DNA of 64,000 bases from Cristatella mucedo (lineage: Eukaryota > Bryozoa > Phylactolaemata > Cristatellidae), in contig WPIO01000041.1 of the NCBI GenBank assembly GCA_009760855.2, forward strand, positions 718,501 to 782,500. Reading direction: 5' to 3'. Below are positions 53,650 through 63,880 of the stretch, piece by piece; position 1 is the first letter of the stretch; each line of letters begins with the position of its first letter. A program made the position numbers and the translations under genes. The notes under the pieces are model-generated. The model was not told the DNA's origin, did not search any database, and was given only the letters and a program-made list of their open reading frames with translations.

Positions 53650-54895
53650 TTCTATTGAATCTGCTGCAGGTGCTAGCTGCACAAAGTTGAGACGGTCGGG
53701 TGAAGAGCCCCCCCCCATGCGGAATATTCCTGGAGCCAAATTAGTGCTCGAGGCCAAATGGAGACCCGCCGAGCCGAATTCGGCTACGTGTCACGTGTCC
53801 TCCTGCCTTGGAGCTGTCAGAATTTGCCGCCCTCAACCCACATCTTTACTGCTCCTCGTGTTTCATGACGGGTGGACGCGGCGCCTAAGCACGCGCCCAA
53901 CAGACTAAGCGAGGCAGGCGAACCAAGCATGGAACTCATTACTGAGCCATGTGTACATGTCGACTCTTTACCTTGACACCTCTGCAGACCGCCCTAATTA
54001 CCCTGTAAACAATCCCGAAAGTAGCCCGCGTTAGGGAACCCAGGAACTATCTGGGTCTTGTGTTACCTAGTGACATCATCTTGTTTGCGGTTGCCATTAT
54101 TTGATTACATTTGCGGGGCAGCGGTTTGTGCACACTGTAAGAAAACGCTGCTACCGTGCAGTGGTTCTATAGCGCCTGCCCCGCCAGAGGCATTGCAACT
54201 GCTAAGCCACTGTTTGTAAATTTGCCTTCAACTCGGCGTCATCCCAAGATTTAGCTGTCCATTGCGCAAACGGATGGTGAGAAAACGGTCGCCTAGTTGA
54301 AGCCGCCGCCACCACCTCGTACAACCCGCTTGGGTGGCGGTTGCTAAGGCATCGCTTGCCGGTGTGCATATGGCCCGTCGGCTGATTACGTTTTCATTCT
54401 ACCGTCAGCGTCGCGCTGCTACCGGCAGTACGTAGTGTTTAGGCGATGCCGCTTACGCGTAAGCAGACGCGACGAGCCTCGCGCGTTTGTATTCGCATGC
54501 CTCCGCTCAAGCCGACTGCCAGGTGACAGCTCTCGCCCTGCGACGCTCACGCTCTGACAGGATACACCTGGGAGAGCAGACAGAGCACACAGCACGGACT
54601 CGCTGTCTCCTGCCTCAGATGCGGAAAATTCTGGGACCGATCTGAGAACACCGAATCGCTTTTTGTGCACAAACCTTGATGAAAGCTGACACTCTACAAG
54701 CGCCAACCACGTGATGTGCCGGGGAAGAGCGACCGCGGGCGGCCGGCGGCACGGTGTGAGCTTCAGCAGGTACAAAGCAGGTTCGCGCTTCGTGCGAACT
54801 GACATGAATCGTGCAAAAGATAAGCAGCTCCACTTATCATTAAGGACCTTGGCAAAACCGCTGTACCGGCTTTAGCCTTCTCGTGTCCTCAGGCG
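53650..54895. other. No recognisable gene; CpG-rich
   Basis: Moderately GC-rich. Minus-strand frames of 128 and 72 codons overlap at 54,419-54,833, Ser/Arg-rich and without a recognisable domain. It might contain a first exon but no supported model could be built. Confidence 0.35.
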
Positions 54896-55104
<209 letters not shown>

Positions 55105-55527
55105 CCTCTACCTCTACCTGTATGTCCGTCCGTCTGTCCGCTGGCAGAGCCAGGACTTTATTCTATGAGGGGAGGGCCAGTAGAATGTGTATGCAGGCGG
55201 GGTATGTCCGCCATAATTTGAAAAAAAAAGTATAGCGAAATCTCAGTGTTTATTAGACCTGAACTCGACCGTTGCACATCAAGTGAAATTAAGATGTAAT
55301 TTCGTCGTTGGTTGCTGTCGGTGGGTGTAGGAATATGGGGTGATTTAGGTGGCTTCCCGCTGTAGGGGGGCAACCCCCCCTGCTCCCTGTGCCTCCGCCA
55401 TTGTTTCTGTCTGTCGGTTTGTCTGCCTCTGTTGCTCTCACGCTACCTGTCTGTGTCTGTTTAGCTACAGTACAATGATAATAATTTAAATAATAATAAT
55501 CCACTTGCATAGCGCCCTGAGAACTTG

Positions 55528-55690
55528 CCCTGGGTCTTAGCCTTAGGGTCAGGCACTCTTCACCGAACAGGTTGCGGGTTCGATTCCTGAAGTGGGTGAT
55601 CCTGTATTACCCACTGCAAGCGGTGGCGATATCCATTAAAGCTCTTCTGCGGCTATAAAAATGAGGCTGTAGAATCAACTAACGTAATCT
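55528..55690 (+). repeat. SINE-I copy
   Basis: tRNA-like head (GGTCTTAGCCTTAGGGTCAG; B-box GCGGGTTCGATTCCTGAAG). The body is CCCACTGCAAGCGGTGGCGA and the tail ATGAGGCTGTAGAATCAACT. Its left edge interrupts a LINE-A-like tail at 55,484-55,527. Confidence 0.85.
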
Positions 55691-55777
55691 ATTTCTAGGA
55701 ACTTCACATCTGCAGTCTACCTTTCGCTGGTTATCAATCGAGCTATTGATCTCCATCAATCTTTCTATAAAAATCAT

Positions 55778-56085
55778 AATAATACATTTGATATCGCGTC
55801 CTCAGAGAACACAATCTCTTTCTAGGCACTTTACATTTGTTGCAAAGAAAGCACGATCGAATGGTTAGTTGTAGCATGCTCAATAAACAACAAGAATAAT
55901 ATGGTTAGGGGTGACATGCACAGGTTCAGTATGCAAGTATGGTTAGTGGCAGCATGCAACAGTGTCAGCACGCATAAGCAAAGAAAGGTCGAATCCTGGG
56001 TACCCACTAAATGATGTTATGGATGCGTTTTTAGTCTCTTTTTAAATGCGATCAAGTCATGATATGTCGTGACAAAAGTCGTGAA
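55778..56085 (-). mobile_element. LINE-A 3' fragment
   Basis: ATT tail, then on the minus strand AAAGTGCCTAGAAAGAGATT and GAGGACGCGATATCAAATGT, plus about 230 bp of 3' UTR and C-terminal remnant. The upstream end joins LINE-B. Confidence 0.8.
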
Positions 56086-56440
56086 AGTTAGTACCACAGT
56101 CTAAGACCGGCTAAAAGCTAAAGCTTCTGTTTTCAATGGTCTTTATGTGTAGGAATGGACCGCTAATTTATCGTCCATATATGACGTAAAGTCACGAGGA
56201 GGCTGAAACTGGTGCACCAGCTAAGCAAGGTATACAGAAACCAGGCCAGTGGTGAGCCTTGTGGGTCAATGTAAGAATTTTCTCTCTGCATACGTTGATT
56301 GACCGGAATCCATCCTAGCTCCATCAGCAAGGAATAACATGGCTGAACTTTTAGGATCTGTTGACTAGCCTTGCAGTCCTATTCATCACAAGTTGCAGAG
56401 GCTGAGTGGATTTTTTTCGGGAGCCCAGTCAGAACGGAAT
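56086..56440 (-). mobile_element. LINE-B C-terminal fragment
   Basis: The minus strand corresponds to the PLLxELGWLP...LAxLVHQFQP...LRSxxDDKLAVPFL region, and the 3' half of LINE-B is replaced by LINE-A. Stops and frameshifts are frequent. Confidence 0.7.
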
Positions 56441-56654
56441 TACAGTGTTCTGTCTTTTAGGTTTTGTCCCTCGTGCTCTTTCTTCGAGCTGCTTATGCAA
56501 AATAGTGTACCTCATAATCAGGCTTCTTAGCATAGAACCCACGCGTATAACTCAAGTCGTTACTTGTGCTTCGAATAAATTTTATTTAAATTTTTGAAAA
56601 TTCTTAAAGGAAATTTTTTTTAATTAAATTAATAATATTAATATTTATATCCTT

Positions 56655-57120
56655 TTGAAACAGCAGCGCCTTCCGTTCGTGTACTTTCCAGACAAATTGA
56701 ACTCACTTTGGGCTGACATCGCGGCATCTCTTGACTTGACAATTACGTAGCTAAACACTCCTAAAGTTCTTCACAAAATTTGCTCAGTTTTCAAATCGGC
56801 ATTAGTTTGCTAACGCATTCGGACACTGCACGCTATTACTAACCAATTAGCACGCTTTAGTTTCAGCTCGTGTAAATTTCCTTGAAAAAGATTTAGTTCT
56901 ATTAGGGAGCAATTCGTACATTTGCAACCAGCATCAACGCCATTCGTACTTAGATGGCCACAAACTTTCTGAAGCGTAATGACGATAAAGCCGACCTAGC
57001 AGCTATGGGCAAGCCGTCTGTCACCCAAAAGTTAAACACTTCATCCTCATGATTGCCTCGTCTAGTATCGCTCCAGTAGCGGCTGTCCGTAATCTGGCCA
57101 CGCTATTCCACACTGCCTTG
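56655..57120 (+). mobile_element. LINE-A fragments, rearranged
   Basis: 56,655-56,930 matches the C-terminus and 3' UTR. 56,930-57,120 matches an upstream RT segment (MATNFLKRNDDKADL). The order is reversed relative to the element, so two pieces have been joined. Confidence 0.55.
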
Positions 57121-57121
57121 C

Positions 57122-57265
57122 CGAGGTGGGTTGGTACAGTGGTTAAGGTGTTCGCCCCGACCAAGGTCTGGCTGAGGTCGTGGGCTCGAGCTCCGAGGCA
57201 TACATGAAGCGCCTGAGTAGAGACTAAGTTCTCTTAGGGCGCTATACAAATACAAATGAATTATG
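57122..57265 (+). repeat. SINE-II copy, well preserved
   Basis: Full order: A-box-like GGTTGGTACAGTGGTTAAGG, then GACCAAGGTCTGGCTGAGGT and B-box GGGCTCGAGCTCCG. The tail is GAAGCGCCTGAGTAGAGACT, AAGTTCTCTTAGGGCGCTAT, ACAAATGAATTATG. It is the best local reference for the family. Confidence 0.85.
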
Positions 57266-57774
57266 TATCGTCATCGAATGAACACACTGCGACTCTCCAC
57301 TGCCAAGTCGCCCAGCATTCAACTAGGAAACATTAGCAGAAGAAGAGTAGCCTATTTAGACAAGAGGAGTGAGGCATTCAAACTAGCTTACGCGCCTGTG
57401 GCATCGCATTTAAAGATTCGCAGCGCTTCTGTGGCACTGCTTCTCAAACACTTCATGGCTGGCAACGTTTGCAGGAGCGAGTAGCAACACTCTCGGATTT
57501 AGGCTTAGGGTGTCGCGAAATACGATATTCTCTGCCAGCCTAGGCAAAAGCACGTGCCGATCAGTTCCGAGGCAACGCAGTTCAGGCCAGCCTGATGTTC
57601 GACATCCTACGCGCGGCGACCGAGCTAAAGGCCAGCGAAACCCGGCAGCGACTGTTGCGACACATCTGACGTCTGAGGAGGCGATCGCAGCATCTCGGCG
57701 AACGATCATCGCCGCGAACACGGCTGTCGTAGCGCTGCCTGCGAGGCTGTTGAATCAGCGAGTATTCTTATTTT

Positions 57775-57908
57775 TTTTCATTAGCCGATTTAACAGCATC
57801 AATTGTGTAGCGGCAGAAGAGCCTTGACGGCCTATCGCCATCGCTGGTAGGTGGCAATAAAAGATCGCCCATTGCAGGATTCGAAGCCACGACCTCGGTC
57901 AAAAGAGC
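57775..57908 (-). repeat. SINE-I copy
   Basis: The minus strand has B-box GTGGCTTCGAATCCTGCAAT, the body CCACCTACCAGCGATGGCGA and the tail AATTGATGCTGTTAAATCGG. Confidence 0.8.
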
Positions 57909-57909
57909 G

Positions 57910-58844
57910 GCGTGCGAAGCGCCGCGTCCCCCATTCGGCTTTTTTTTGAGCACGTGACGAGCGGTCCGTCGCCACCCCCGCCATCCGAGAGCGTTAGGGG
58001 CCAAAGTGGCACCGTGTGCGGTCGGCGAGAATGCGAACGTCTCACTTCCGCCTCCCAGTGACAGCTATCTAAGCGGCAGCGGCGGCGTCGCAGCGAGGCG
58101 CTCCCGCGGCGGCCTGGCAGCGGCCGCGCGGCAGCTGCCGCTGCCAGGCGGACCACCCGCGAGCTGTCACCGGCTACCAAAGGGTCTGTGTGTCTTCAAA
58201 CGGCCTCATAATATTTACCCGCACGCTGAGTCCTAATTGGACAGCTCTGGCATGTGACACATTAAGCCGTGTTGCCGAGCGGTTCACTCGCGCTCTCTAA
58301 ATCTCATTAGCCCCGCTGGCTTCGCGGTGGGAAGCTTATCGGAGCTCCGGTCCGCGAAGGACGCCAATCCCAGCCGCCCGGCAAGCGGGCGGTGGTCACA
58401 GCGAGTCTCACCCCGTCGGCGATCATTTAGCGACGCGTCCGCGTGTAAAATTCGTTGCTGCGAGAGCGACAAGATCCGACGCAAAACTCAAACTCGAAGA
58501 GAACTTGACGTCAAGAAGTTTTAGCGTCGCGATCGCGATGAGACCGCTTTATCCGCTTTAACGGCGAATTCGGTGAGGCTCGAACGCGGCCACGGCGAAT
58601 GTGGCGCTGCTGCGCTAGTGGCGACGGTAGGCAGTAGGATACATGCGCTATATGCATCATATACGGTCGACTTCGCGTAAAAGAATATCGGATATAGGAA
58701 TACTCCAGTTATAGGAATAGCAGATCTGCGGCCCAGATATTTTTTTAATTTCAAAAATACGAATATGATAAAACTCCACTTATAAGAATGCCTATTTGCT
58801 CGCCCGAGCGTATTCTTATAAGCAGATTTATCTGTCTAAATGAA

Positions 58845-58850
<6 letters not shown>
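57910..58850. other. CpG-rich island, no supported gene
   Basis: 57,910-58,620 is CpG-dense with overlapping 65-93 codon frames on both strands (for example GGVAARRSRGGLAAAARQLP on plus). It may be a promoter or first exon; no splice-consistent model was found. Confidence 0.35.
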
Positions 58851-58852
<2 letters not shown>

Positions 58853-58877
<25 letters not shown>

Positions 58878-58885
58878 CGTGCATG

Positions 58886-58921
<36 letters not shown>

Positions 58922-59068
58922 TGTGTGTGCGTGTGCGTGTGCGTGTGCGTGTGCGTGTGCGTGTGCGTGTGCGTGTGCGTGTGCGTGTGCGTGTGCGTGT
59001 GCGTGTGCGTGTGCGTGTGCGTGTGCGTGTGCGTGTGCGTGTGCGTGTGCGTGTGCGTGTGCTTGCGT

Positions 59069-59131
<63 letters not shown>
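58853..59131. repeat. (GT)n / (GTGTGC)n array
   Basis: GT repeats, then GTGC units, then about 130 bp of GTGTGC hexamers, a short interruption near 59,061-59,069, then GT repeats. Purines and pyrimidines alternate almost throughout. Reading frames across it (HTHT, RTRT, VCVC, VRVR) are artefacts. Confidence 0.97.
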
Positions 59132-59133
<2 letters not shown>

Positions 59134-59392
59134 TCCATTTGTATCGTGCACCAAGAGAAATTGATCACTAGCCGTGTGTTTTACTCGTGCATGTTACAGG
59201 CGCTCGCTGTGATACCTCCACGTCCGGTCAGTACTAGGCCGAAAATACGTCTCTCGTAACGTTGCTAGTCTCAGCTGACGCACGACGACTACTCGTGACG
59301 CCTGAACCTTGTAGCACAGCTAGCTACTTGTAGATGCTGCTGCACCAATGCACCATACTGCAGATATACGAACGCCCATATCCTGACGTATC

Positions 59393-59684
59393 GCGTCCGT
59401 ATCCAAAATGCAGTCAAGTCTGTTTGACAGCAGCGGAAGGTTACAGTGTTGTAGGCGTTAAAACAGCGGCCTTGACGCACGCCAACGGCTCTGTGGCCTA
59501 GAGCTCAAGTAAGCTCCAATGCCAATGCCGAGTCTGGAATCACAACTGCCCGCCTATCTCACGGCGCCGGCTTTTTATAAGTTATCGGCCATAGATGATC
59601 GCACGATTGCGAATAACGATTATCATCCACAATCCGGCTGGTTTAGCTGGCGCCGCCGTCTCGCCGCCTACTTTTTAAATAGCG
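59393..59684 (+). repeat. SINE-III-like repeat, copy 1
   Basis: Shares with 60,637 and 60,946 the blocks CCGTATCC, GGCCTAGAG, GTCTGGAATC, the CGGCGCCGGCTTTTTATA stretch and a CCGGCTGGTTT end. The GTGGCCTAGAG and TCTGGAATC blocks resemble degenerate A and B boxes at tRNA-like spacing. Confidence 0.7.
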
Positions 59685-60065
59685 GCCGCTCTCAGTCGCG
59701 ATGAAAGCAGCAGTAAACCTAAAACTCATCTTTTCGGCAGGTATCAACGCTCGGCTTCTCGGCCTCGTCAGGCTCTAGCAGAAATCTCTGCCGAGGACTT
59801 TCGGGACTTCGTCGTCTTTAAAGCTAAGCTGTCACTGTGGCTGCATTGACGTCATTTCTTCTTCGCCAACAGCCGTCACACCGAACCAGTACTCTTGGCT
59901 TTTCATGCGTGATCACGCGATGCGAACTTCCACTGGCCGGAGAGACAGGCGAGCGTCTGTAGCCGTAGCGCTATCTTAGCGGACACTAGAAACGATCTAA
60001 TCATAGAACAAAACTAGTACGCAAACACAAGGAGGAGCAGATCTCCCTGATCCGTAGCATGAGCA

Positions 60066-60350
60066 ATGGCGGCGGCTTCGTCTTATTTTGCTCAGTACCG
60101 GCATGTTCTTGGCAATCCAGTCTTGTCTGCCTCCTTTGGTTCAGTCAGTCTGCGGGGTACGATAAACTACGTCCGGTATCCAATGTCTTTTGGAAGCATA
60201 CACCCAGTGGCAGACTTTCGACCCGCAGTGAACAATTATGGTACTGCTAATCAGAACAAGAAGTCCAACGCATTTGCTTTTACGACACCACACCGATTCA
60301 GCAACCGTAGTGCGGTCGTCACCGCTCGACGTCGATCGACGTTAAGGTAA
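60066..60350 (+). CDS. Unidentified 94-residue ORF or first exon
   Basis: ATG in good context (GCAATGG). The frame encodes MAAASSYFAQYRHVLGNPVL, then SASFGSVSLRGTINYVRYPM, ending in an Arg-rich tail with TAA at 60,348-60,350. Composition is protein-like and not simple repeat. A possible donor, TTAAG then GTAATC at 60,347, overlaps the stop, so it could be a first coding exon ending in phase 2. It lies between repeat copies, and no family is recognised. Confidence 0.35.
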   Translation: MAAASSYFAQYRHVLGNPVLSASFGSVSLRGTINYVRYPMSFGSIHPVADFRPAVNNYGTANQNKKSNAFAFTTPHRFSNRSAVVTARRRSTLR

Positions 60351-60636
60351 TCGAAGATGACGACTTCGCATTCACCAGGTCGCAAAGTCAGCGGTATTAT
60401 CGCAGGATAAGTCGCGCAGATATAATGAACGCGCGCGAGAGAAAAATTGTCCACATGCCGGAAAGCATGCGAAAGGTACTTGCCATTGAAACATGGAGCT
60501 TTCGACAGAGGCAAGTAGTCCTCTCCATCATCGTGCGGCAGCGGCGTACGCACGGCATACGGCACAGTGCACGCAGATAAGCCATCAGCAGCGGGAGCGC
60601 GGTAACGATGAAGAGCGCCGCGCCTTAATACATCAA

Positions 60637-60897
60637 GTCCGTATCCAGGATGTTGGATAAGTTTATGCGACAGTAGCGGACGGTTGCACGCTTTTAACGG
60701 CGGCCACGACGTACGCAAACGGCTACGTGGCCTAGAGGTTAAATCAGCTCCTACGCCGCGTCTGGAATCGCCATTTCCAACCTATCTCGCGGCGCCGGCT
60801 TTTTATACAGCCTCGGCCATAGATAATTGCATAATCGCGATTTACAATCGTCAGCCATAATCCGGCTGGTTTTGCTGGCTCCGCCGTTTCAATAGCA
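60637..60897 (+). repeat. SINE-III-like repeat, copy 2
   Basis: Best-preserved copy: TCCGTATCCAGGATG, GCGGCCACGACGTACGCAAA, GTGGCCTAGAGGTTAA, CGTCTGGAATCGCC and CCGGCTGGTTTTGCTGGCTC. Confidence 0.75.
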
Positions 60898-60945
60898 GGA
60901 GTGCGGCAGCTATGGCGAGCGCGCTCAGATCTCATCAAAGCAACT

Positions 60946-61245
60946 CCGTATCCGCAGTGTGGATGTAACTCTTATTTGAAAGCAACGTGCGGCTGTATGC
61001 ATTCAACAGCGGCCACGGCGCACACCAACGGCTTCGTAGAAGCTCAGAAGCTCTTTGAGCTCAGCTCAAATGTCAAAGCCAAATGCGGAAGCACAACTGA
61101 CTGCCTATCTCATGGCGTCGGCGGTTATGCGGCCTCGGCCATTAAAGAATTGTCAAAAAAACGGCTCCTAGCCATTACGATTCAGGTGCCGCAATAATTG
61201 TTGGTCAGCCACGATCCGGCTGAGTTAGCTTGCCGCCGTTTCAGG
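60946..61245 (+). repeat. SINE-III-like repeat, copy 3
   Basis: Same order as copies 1 and 2 but with extra sequence in the middle and at the end (GCCGCAATAATTGTTGG). It lies only about 50 bp after copy 2, in the same orientation. Confidence 0.7.
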
Positions 61246-61325
61246 CCGCAGTGCTCGAGCCCATGACCTCGGTCGTTTAAGGTGAGTACCTTGACCTCTG
61301 AGCCTAACCAGGGTTAAAGTTAAAG
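61246..61325 (-). repeat. SINE-II head fragment
   Basis: The minus strand has CAGAGGTCAAGGTACTCACC, GACCGAGGTCATGGGCTCGA and GCAC, which is the SINE-II tRNA head without its tail. Confidence 0.6.
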
Positions 61326-61384
61326 TTGTTCACTCCATCTAGTGCTCGCCTCCTTCTTGCGCCGCGCCCTAAGAATTTTAAAAA

Positions 61385-61465
61385 CAATAATAATAATAAT
61401 ACACTTGATAAAGCGCCCTCAGAGAACTCAAATCTCTTTCTAGGCGCTTTACATTTACGTAATGC
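61385..61465 (-). mobile_element. LINE-A 3' end
   Basis: ATT tail and terminal block (minus strand AAAGCGCCTAGAAAGAGATT; GAGGGCGCTTTATCAAGTGT), only about 80 bp long. Confidence 0.85.
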
Positions 61466-61790
61466 AAATAGTCACCCGCCTGTAACTGCACAAAGCCACA
61501 AACCCAAGGTGGGTGCTACGCAGAAGAGTTTTCTATAGGGCGCTCAAAGCCTAGGCGGTTTTCGGCACGTGTGCGGTAGCAACGGACTTCATCTCATGTT
61601 ACAAAGAAAAAGTGACAAGTGTAGCCGAGTCAGAGAATTCACGCAAGTAGCGCGGAAGCAGAGCCAAGCTGTGGCGGACCTTGTGGGTCAGTGTGAGAAT
61701 ATTTTTCGCTGTATCCGCTGATCAACCGGGAGCCATCGCTGTTCCTTTAGCAAAGGAGACACGCGGATGAACCTGTGGGTTTGCTTGGCT
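61466..61790 (-). mobile_element. LINE-B 3' fragment
   Basis: The minus strand shows CGTGTCTCCTTTGCTAAAGG then a deleted coding region and the 3' end (CTTCTGCGTAGCACCCACCT; AGTTACAGGCGGGTGAC). It joins LINE-A directly, in the same orientation. Confidence 0.75.
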
Positions 61791-61799
61791 GGCACAAGC

Positions 61800-62655
61800 G
61801 TCCAGTCATTTTGTGAAGGCGTCCGTCACCGCATGTCCGGCATCCTATCCACAAGCTTACACTGAAACGCACGACCGCCGCTGCTAACCGGCCCTGCTCT
61901 GTGGTCATGTGGCCTTGCTACCAGCCACCAGCGTTTTTTAGCGGTCCGTAGCTATTTTGCGCGAGCCTCAGAAACCGCGAGTGTCGCGACGCGACCTCAA
62001 TTCTACCACAATCTGTCCAGCCAGCAACGGCTGGCAGCCTTGACCTTGGACTCGAGTCGGCGCCCTCGCGCTCTCGCGCAGTTACGTACATTTTAATTGT
62101 CAGGCGGCGGATGGAATTGGATCTCCCACCGAGCATCGCGCGTGAAAATATCCAGACGCCTCCGCTGATTGCTGAGGAATGGGCAACGAATAAATAGGCA
62201 ACGGAATAAATAGGCAACGAGTTGGTGCCGATCTCTCCAGTCTGCGTGTACGTGCTGCCGCCGGCGAACGCCAGAACTCGTAATAATTCGTCAGCCATTA
62301 TTCGTAATAATTATTAATTAATTATTAACTATTAATTCGTCAGCCATTATTCGTAATATTTCGTCAGCTTCTATAATTCGTCAGCCATTCGAAATGCTAG
62401 GTCTAGCAGTTATCTGACTCGCTGGCGTGACACGTTTATCACCCGTCACTGATGTTGTGACCCTGAAAGAGGCTTCGTCCCCGGAGCCCCTCCGCAAAAT
62501 CGCAACAACTCTGCCCTCCCCGGTAGGATCATTAGCCATCGAAGCCTCTCTGACAGCCCCTGGTGCCTGGCGAAGAGTAGGATTCTCGCGCCTCGTGACC
62601 TCGTGACCCAGGTCCGGGTTTGGTCTTGCAGCAGGCTATCATTTGCTGGCCTCTG
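61800..62655. other. No recognisable gene
   Basis: A 126-codon minus-strand frame (61,918-62,298) has no known domain. AT-rich direct repeats of ATTCGTCAGCCATTATTCGT lie at about 62,285-62,385. Confidence 0.4.
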
Positions 62656-62659
62656 CAAG

Positions 62660-62827
62660 CGGGGCGATAGCCGCTAAGGCTGCTCTACTGCTAGAGGTCG
62701 TGGGTTCGAATCCTGCAGTGGGCGATCCTTTATCGCCACTGCAAGCGGTGGTGATAGCCTTGAAGGCTCTTCTGTCGCTATACAAAAAGAGGCTGTTTAA
62801 TCAGCTAGTATTTATTTATTTATTTAC
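62660..62827 (+). repeat. SINE-I copy, well preserved
   Basis: A-box-like GCGATAGCCGCTAAGGCTGC, B-box GTGGGTTCGAATCCTGCAG, the body CGCCACTGCAAGCGGTGGTG, AGGCTCTTCTGTCGCTATAC and the tail GAGGCTGTTTAATCAGCTAG followed by TATTTATTTATTTA. A good reference copy. Confidence 0.9.
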
Positions 62828-62891
62828 CATTGACGAGCATTGTATATAACTCATACATATATATATGTGTGTGTGTGTGAATTTTTTAATG

Positions 62892-63722
62892 TAGTGTATC
62901 TCCATCTGTAACCCCACAAAGCCGTAAAGACTACGTGTGGGTGTTACTCTGGAGAGTTTTGTCTAGCGCCCTCACAGCCTAAGTGACTTTCGGTACGCAT
63001 TCGGTAGCCAACAGATTTCGTCTCACGCAACAAAGAGAAAGTGGGAAGCATAGCAGAGTCAGTAAAGCAGTTGAGCTAGTGAGTAGCATGGAATTAGAAG
63101 CTCAGGACCGCTGGAAATGATGTGCCATAGTCGGCAGCAGTAGAGTATTTGTCGTTGCGTAAGAATCGTGGAAGCGAGTTCCACAATCTAGGACTTGCAG
63201 AGCTAAAGCTTCTGTCGCCAACTGTCTTTAAGCAGAGGAATGGGACAGCCAATTGATTGTCCACACATGACCTGAGGGCGCGAACAGGCTGAAACTGGTG
63301 CAGCAGCTCAGCTAGGTATGAAGGAGCCAAGCCATGGCGGGCCGTGTGGGTCAGCGTAAGAACTTTGCTCTGTATCCTTTGCTCAACCGGCAACCATCCT
63401 AGCTCTTTTAGCAAAGGAGACACGTGTTCAAACTTCTGGGACTTAAAAACTAGCCTTGTAGCCATATTCATAGTCAGCTGCAGAGGCCTAGTTGCTTTTT
63501 TTGGTAGCCCCGCCAAAAGGGAATTACGATAATCAAGCCGATACAGAACCAAGGAGCTAGTTAATTTTTTTGCAAGCCATAATGGAAGGCAGCTCCTACT
63601 CTTAGATAGGGATTGGACTTGATGGCTAGCTGTAGAGGCAGTCTTCTGAATGAAGCTTTTCAAATTTAGGCATTTTTCAAAGACTACTCCTAAATTGCGA
63701 TAACGTGATGATGATTGCACAA
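62892..63722 (-). mobile_element. LINE-B fragment with 208-codon ORF
   Basis: A minus-strand frame from 63,720 to 63,094 is open. It starts after the RT palm (LGVVFEKCLNLKSFIQK) and includes LDYRNSLLAGLPKKATRPLQ, LLKELGWLPVEQRIQSKVLT and LWNSLPRFLRNDKYSTAADY. The LINE-B 3' end follows. This is the longest intact LINE-B C-terminal frame here; endonuclease and catalytic RT are absent. Confidence 0.85.
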
Positions 63723-63732
63723 TAGAATCACA

Positions 63733-63880
63733 TATAAATCATTTTAGTAGCGCCCTAAGAGAGCTAAATCTATATGCAGGCACTTCACATGTACAATGGG
63801 GCTCCAGCCAACGACCTTGGTCAGCAAATCCATTGACCTTGAACTTGGTCAATGCGAGCACCGTAACAACTGGGCTAAAC
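63733..63880 (-). repeat. SINE-II copy
   Basis: The minus strand has GCCCAGTTGTTACGGTGCTC, GACCAAGTTCAAGGTCAATG and the tail GAAGTGCCTGCATATAGATT, TAGCTCTCTTAGGGCGCTAC. It directly abuts the upstream end of the LINE-B fragment. Confidence 0.7.

Noticed and set aside
58788-59259. His-Thr, Arg-Thr, Val-Cys and Val-Arg repeat frames
   Set aside because: Translations of the GT/GTGTGC array.
62660-62740. A functional tRNA gene
   Set aside because: The A and B boxes are good, but the cloverleaf stems do not close and a SINE body and AT-rich tail follow. It is one of many SINE-I copies.
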